Source: Chitinophagaceae bacterium
GTDB taxonomy: Bacteria; Bacteroidota; Bacteroidia; Chitinophagales; Chitinophagaceae
Assembly: GCA_025449935.1 (NCBI GenBank)
Contig: JANWIJ010000006.1
Coordinates: 54,684-118,683, forward strand
Length of the DNA stretch: 64,000 nucleotides
Reading direction: 5' to 3'
Shown here in pieces: positions 62,550-64,000 of this stretch (position 1 is its first letter; each line of letters begins with the position of its first letter). A program made the translations under genes and the position numbers. The notes beneath the pieces are model-generated. The model saw nothing but the letters and a program-made list of their open reading frames with translations. It was not told the origin of the DNA and ran no database searches.

Positions 62550-63938
62550 GTGGCAAATTTACAGCGGCAGTTCAGGACAGAAAAAACAACTTGTCAACTT
62601 TGTATCCATCCTGAAGCCAATTATCTCTATTTTGCGGAGATTAAAACCCCTGTTTTGGAGTATCTTCTTTTTGTTGCTTACCTGGTCCTGTTTGCCTGGC
62701 TTGTTACCAAAGTAAAATTCTTTACCCGGACCGGTCTGAGCAATCCACAGCTGATCATTCTTTTCTTACTTAAGATAATGGCCGGCATTTTTTATGGATG
62801 GATCGGGTTATATTATGGAGGCCTGGCACAGATGTCGGATACCTGGGGTTATCATGCCGGCAGTATACATGAATACAATCTTTTGCTGCATAACCCGAAG
62901 GAATACTTCACAAATCTTTTCCGCGATCCTTATGACGGGGGCATCACCAAATTCCTGACCACCACCGATTCTTACTGGAACGACCTGAAAGGGAATGTGT
63001 TTATTAAAGTCCTTTCTGTTTTTAACATACTCAGTTTTGGGAATTATTATGTGAATGTCATTTTCTATTCGTTTGTTTCCCTGTTTGGTCCTGTCGCCAT
63101 TTTCCGGGTAATGAAAGATGTATTTCCGGGGAAAAAACAGATCCTGTCATTAGCGGCTTTTCTGGTACCTTCTTTTCTCTACTGGGCAAGCGGAATTCAT
63201 AAAGAAGGACTCATCTTTACTGGTATAAGCCTTATTATTTATGTAATCTATTTCAGCACGAAAGAAAAAAAGATCAACGCTACAAGAATTATTTGCCTGC
63301 TGATTGGCCTGTTGCTGATCATATCGCTCCGCAATTTTATTATTGTAGTCCTTGTTCCCGCCCTGTTCGCCTGGTTATTGGCCATTCGATGGCCCAAAAA
63401 AAGCCTGGCTATTTTTGGTTCTCTTTACCTCGTGTTTATTTTATTATTTTTCACGGCCCGGTATATAAACCCCAGGTTTGATTTCCCCCAGGCCGTTGTC
63501 AGCAAACAGCAGGAATTTTTAAAGCTGGTTGGTCATTCCACCATCCCGATCAGGCAATTAAAACCCACAGCCCTTAGTTTTTTAATAAATACGCCCCAGG
63601 CAATCAACCTCTCTACCATCCGGCCCTATCCCAGCGATGTACGTCATATACTCTCACTGGCAGCTGCGATCGAGATCAATGTTCTCCTGCTGATGTTTGT
63701 CTTATTTCTTTTTTTCAGGACCAGCAGTATTAACTCCAAACCCCTGATATATTTCTGCATTTTCTTTTCCTTTTCCCTCCTCCTGGCTATTGGATTCAGT
63801 GTAAATAACCTGGGGGCCATTGTCCGGTACAGGAGTGTAATTATTCCTCTTCTGGTAATACCAATGGCGGCACAGATTGACTGGACGCGGATAAACAATG
63901 TTCTGTTTAAAAATATTAAAAATAAAAATAATATATAG
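62550..63938 (+). CDS. Polytopic membrane protein of unknown function, start uncertain
   Basis: About 462 residues with around ten membrane helices from residue 36 on; loops contain YGGLAQMSDTWGYHAG, YWASGIHKEGLIF and SLRNFIIVVLVPAL. The layout recalls polysaccharide polymerases or O-antigen-type enzymes but I cannot assign it. No ATG lies near the start: the frame opens with GTG 62550, and TTG 62655 directly before the first helix is an alternative. The first 35 residues look non-conserved and contain promoter-like DNA (TTG and ACTTTG at 62591-62601), so the shorter form may be real. Divergent from purL. Confidence 0.75.
   Translation: MANLQRQFRTEKTTCQLCIHPEANYLYFAEIKTPVLEYLLFVAYLVLFAWLVTKVKFFTRTGLSNPQLIILFLLKIMAGIFYGWIGLYYGGLAQMSDTWGYHAGSIHEYNLLLHNPKEYFTNLFRDPYDGGITKFLTTTDSYWNDLKGNVFIKVLSVFNILSFGNYYVNVIFYSFVSLFGPVAIFRVMKDVFPGKKQILSLAAFLVPSFLYWASGIHKEGLIFTGISLIIYVIYFSTKEKKINATRIICLLIGLLLIISLRNFIIVVLVPALFAWLLAIRWPKKSLAIFGSLYLVFILLFFTARYINPRFDFPQAVVSKQQEFLKLVGHSTIPIRQLKPTALSFLINTPQAINLSTIRPYPSDVRHILSLAAAIEINVLLLMFVLFLFFRTSSINSKPLIYFCIFFSFSLLLAIGFSVNNLGAIVRYRSVIIPLLVIPMAAQIDWTRINNVLFKNIKNKNNI
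62554..62561 (-). promoter_or_regulatory. Candidate -7 box (TAAATTTG) of purL-hldD
   Basis: On the minus strand, 20 bases before the purL ATG; the nearest TTG is 25 bases upstream, longer than the usual spacing. It lies within the first codons of the divergent membrane protein if that gene starts at 62550. Confidence 0.5.
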
Positions 63939-63944
63939 AATTTA

Positions 63945-64000
63945 ATGCAATTACGTCTATTGACAGGGTATTTTTCCTATATTTCATCACATTTTACCTA
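63945..64000 (+). CDS. Possible start of a further gene, cut by the window edge
   Basis: An ATG at 63945, six bases after the membrane-protein stop, opens a frame reading MQLRLLTGYFSYISSHFT up to the edge. Spacing and strand fit an operon with the membrane protein, but 18 codons are too few for identification. Confidence 0.35.
   Translation, partial: MQLRLLTGYFSYISSHFT

Overview
The window is a chromosomal segment of a Bacteroidota bacterium, most likely Chitinophagaceae or a close relative. Several signs agree. Promoters fit the Bacteroidota form TTTG/TTG-N19-21-TAnnTTTG rather than -35/-10. Exported proteins are mainly small lipoproteins, alongside a TonB-dependent receptor and tandem GIN-domain (DUF2807) proteins. 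There is a LytS/LytR-type two-component pair, a UbiA-like enzyme of the MqnP type, a long IspH, a DUF4954 protein next to GlmS, and dense housekeeping genes with short gaps. No IS element, prophage, CRISPR array, integron or rRNA operon was seen. Content is nearly all core genome, with one tRNA and one riboswitch.

Layout. 1-4.7 kb, minus strand: MuiA-like surface protein, TrmH-type methyltransferase, UbiA prenyltransferase, RuvX, peptide deformylase and an edge-truncated exported protein. 4.8-14.1 kb, mostly plus: mutS, a CHRD lipoprotein, mgtE, glmS and a DUF4954 beta-helix protein, with a small SET-domain gene on the minus strand. 14.1-18.4 kb, minus: a small 11-mer-repeat lipoprotein, der-era, the initiator tRNA with its own promoter and terminator, and two GIN paralogues. 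18.5-20.8 kb: a TPP riboswitch followed by a TonB receptor, probably for thiamin or a precursor. 20.8-24.7 kb: ddl, PASTA protein and rhodanese, then ferredoxin divergent from a LuxC-like acyl-CoA reductase. 24.9-31.9 kb: HtrA protease, GH13 lipoprotein, ispH, a GT35 phosphorylase-like protein without its PLP lysine, and an unknown lipoprotein. 32-34.6 kb: DtxR/MntR-type regulator with an operator on its promoter, overlapping an Nramp-USP fusion. 34.6-42.2 kb: Crp-like regulator, icd, DUF4256, YdeI-like, LytTR regulator and kinase, a duplicated PAP2/haloperoxidase protein and a DUF1080 lipoprotein. 42.3-50.6 kb: rpsL-rpsG, ilvE, a HolD-like unknown, rdgB, ECF sigma and putative anti-sigma, thioesterase, then the TPR-comA-aroE cluster. 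50.9-64 kb: small exported proteins, pyrG-yidC, amidohydrolase, a Cys/His-rich lipoprotein, proC, a fasciclin lipoprotein, purL-hldD, a polytopic membrane protein, and the first codons of a possible further gene.

Genes that work together: sigma and anti-sigma (ATGA overlap), regulator and Nramp transporter (11-base overlap), kinase and regulator (8-base overlap), purL-hldD and comA-aroE (stop and start share one base), and der-era (10-base gap). There is no clear defence or mobile island. The best leads are the GT35 protein lacking the PLP lysine, the duplicated Cys/His-rich lipoprotein, the HolD-like unknown, phosphosulfolactate synthase in a bacterial operon, the split GIN paralogues, and -7 boxes placed so that several transcripts would be leaderless.
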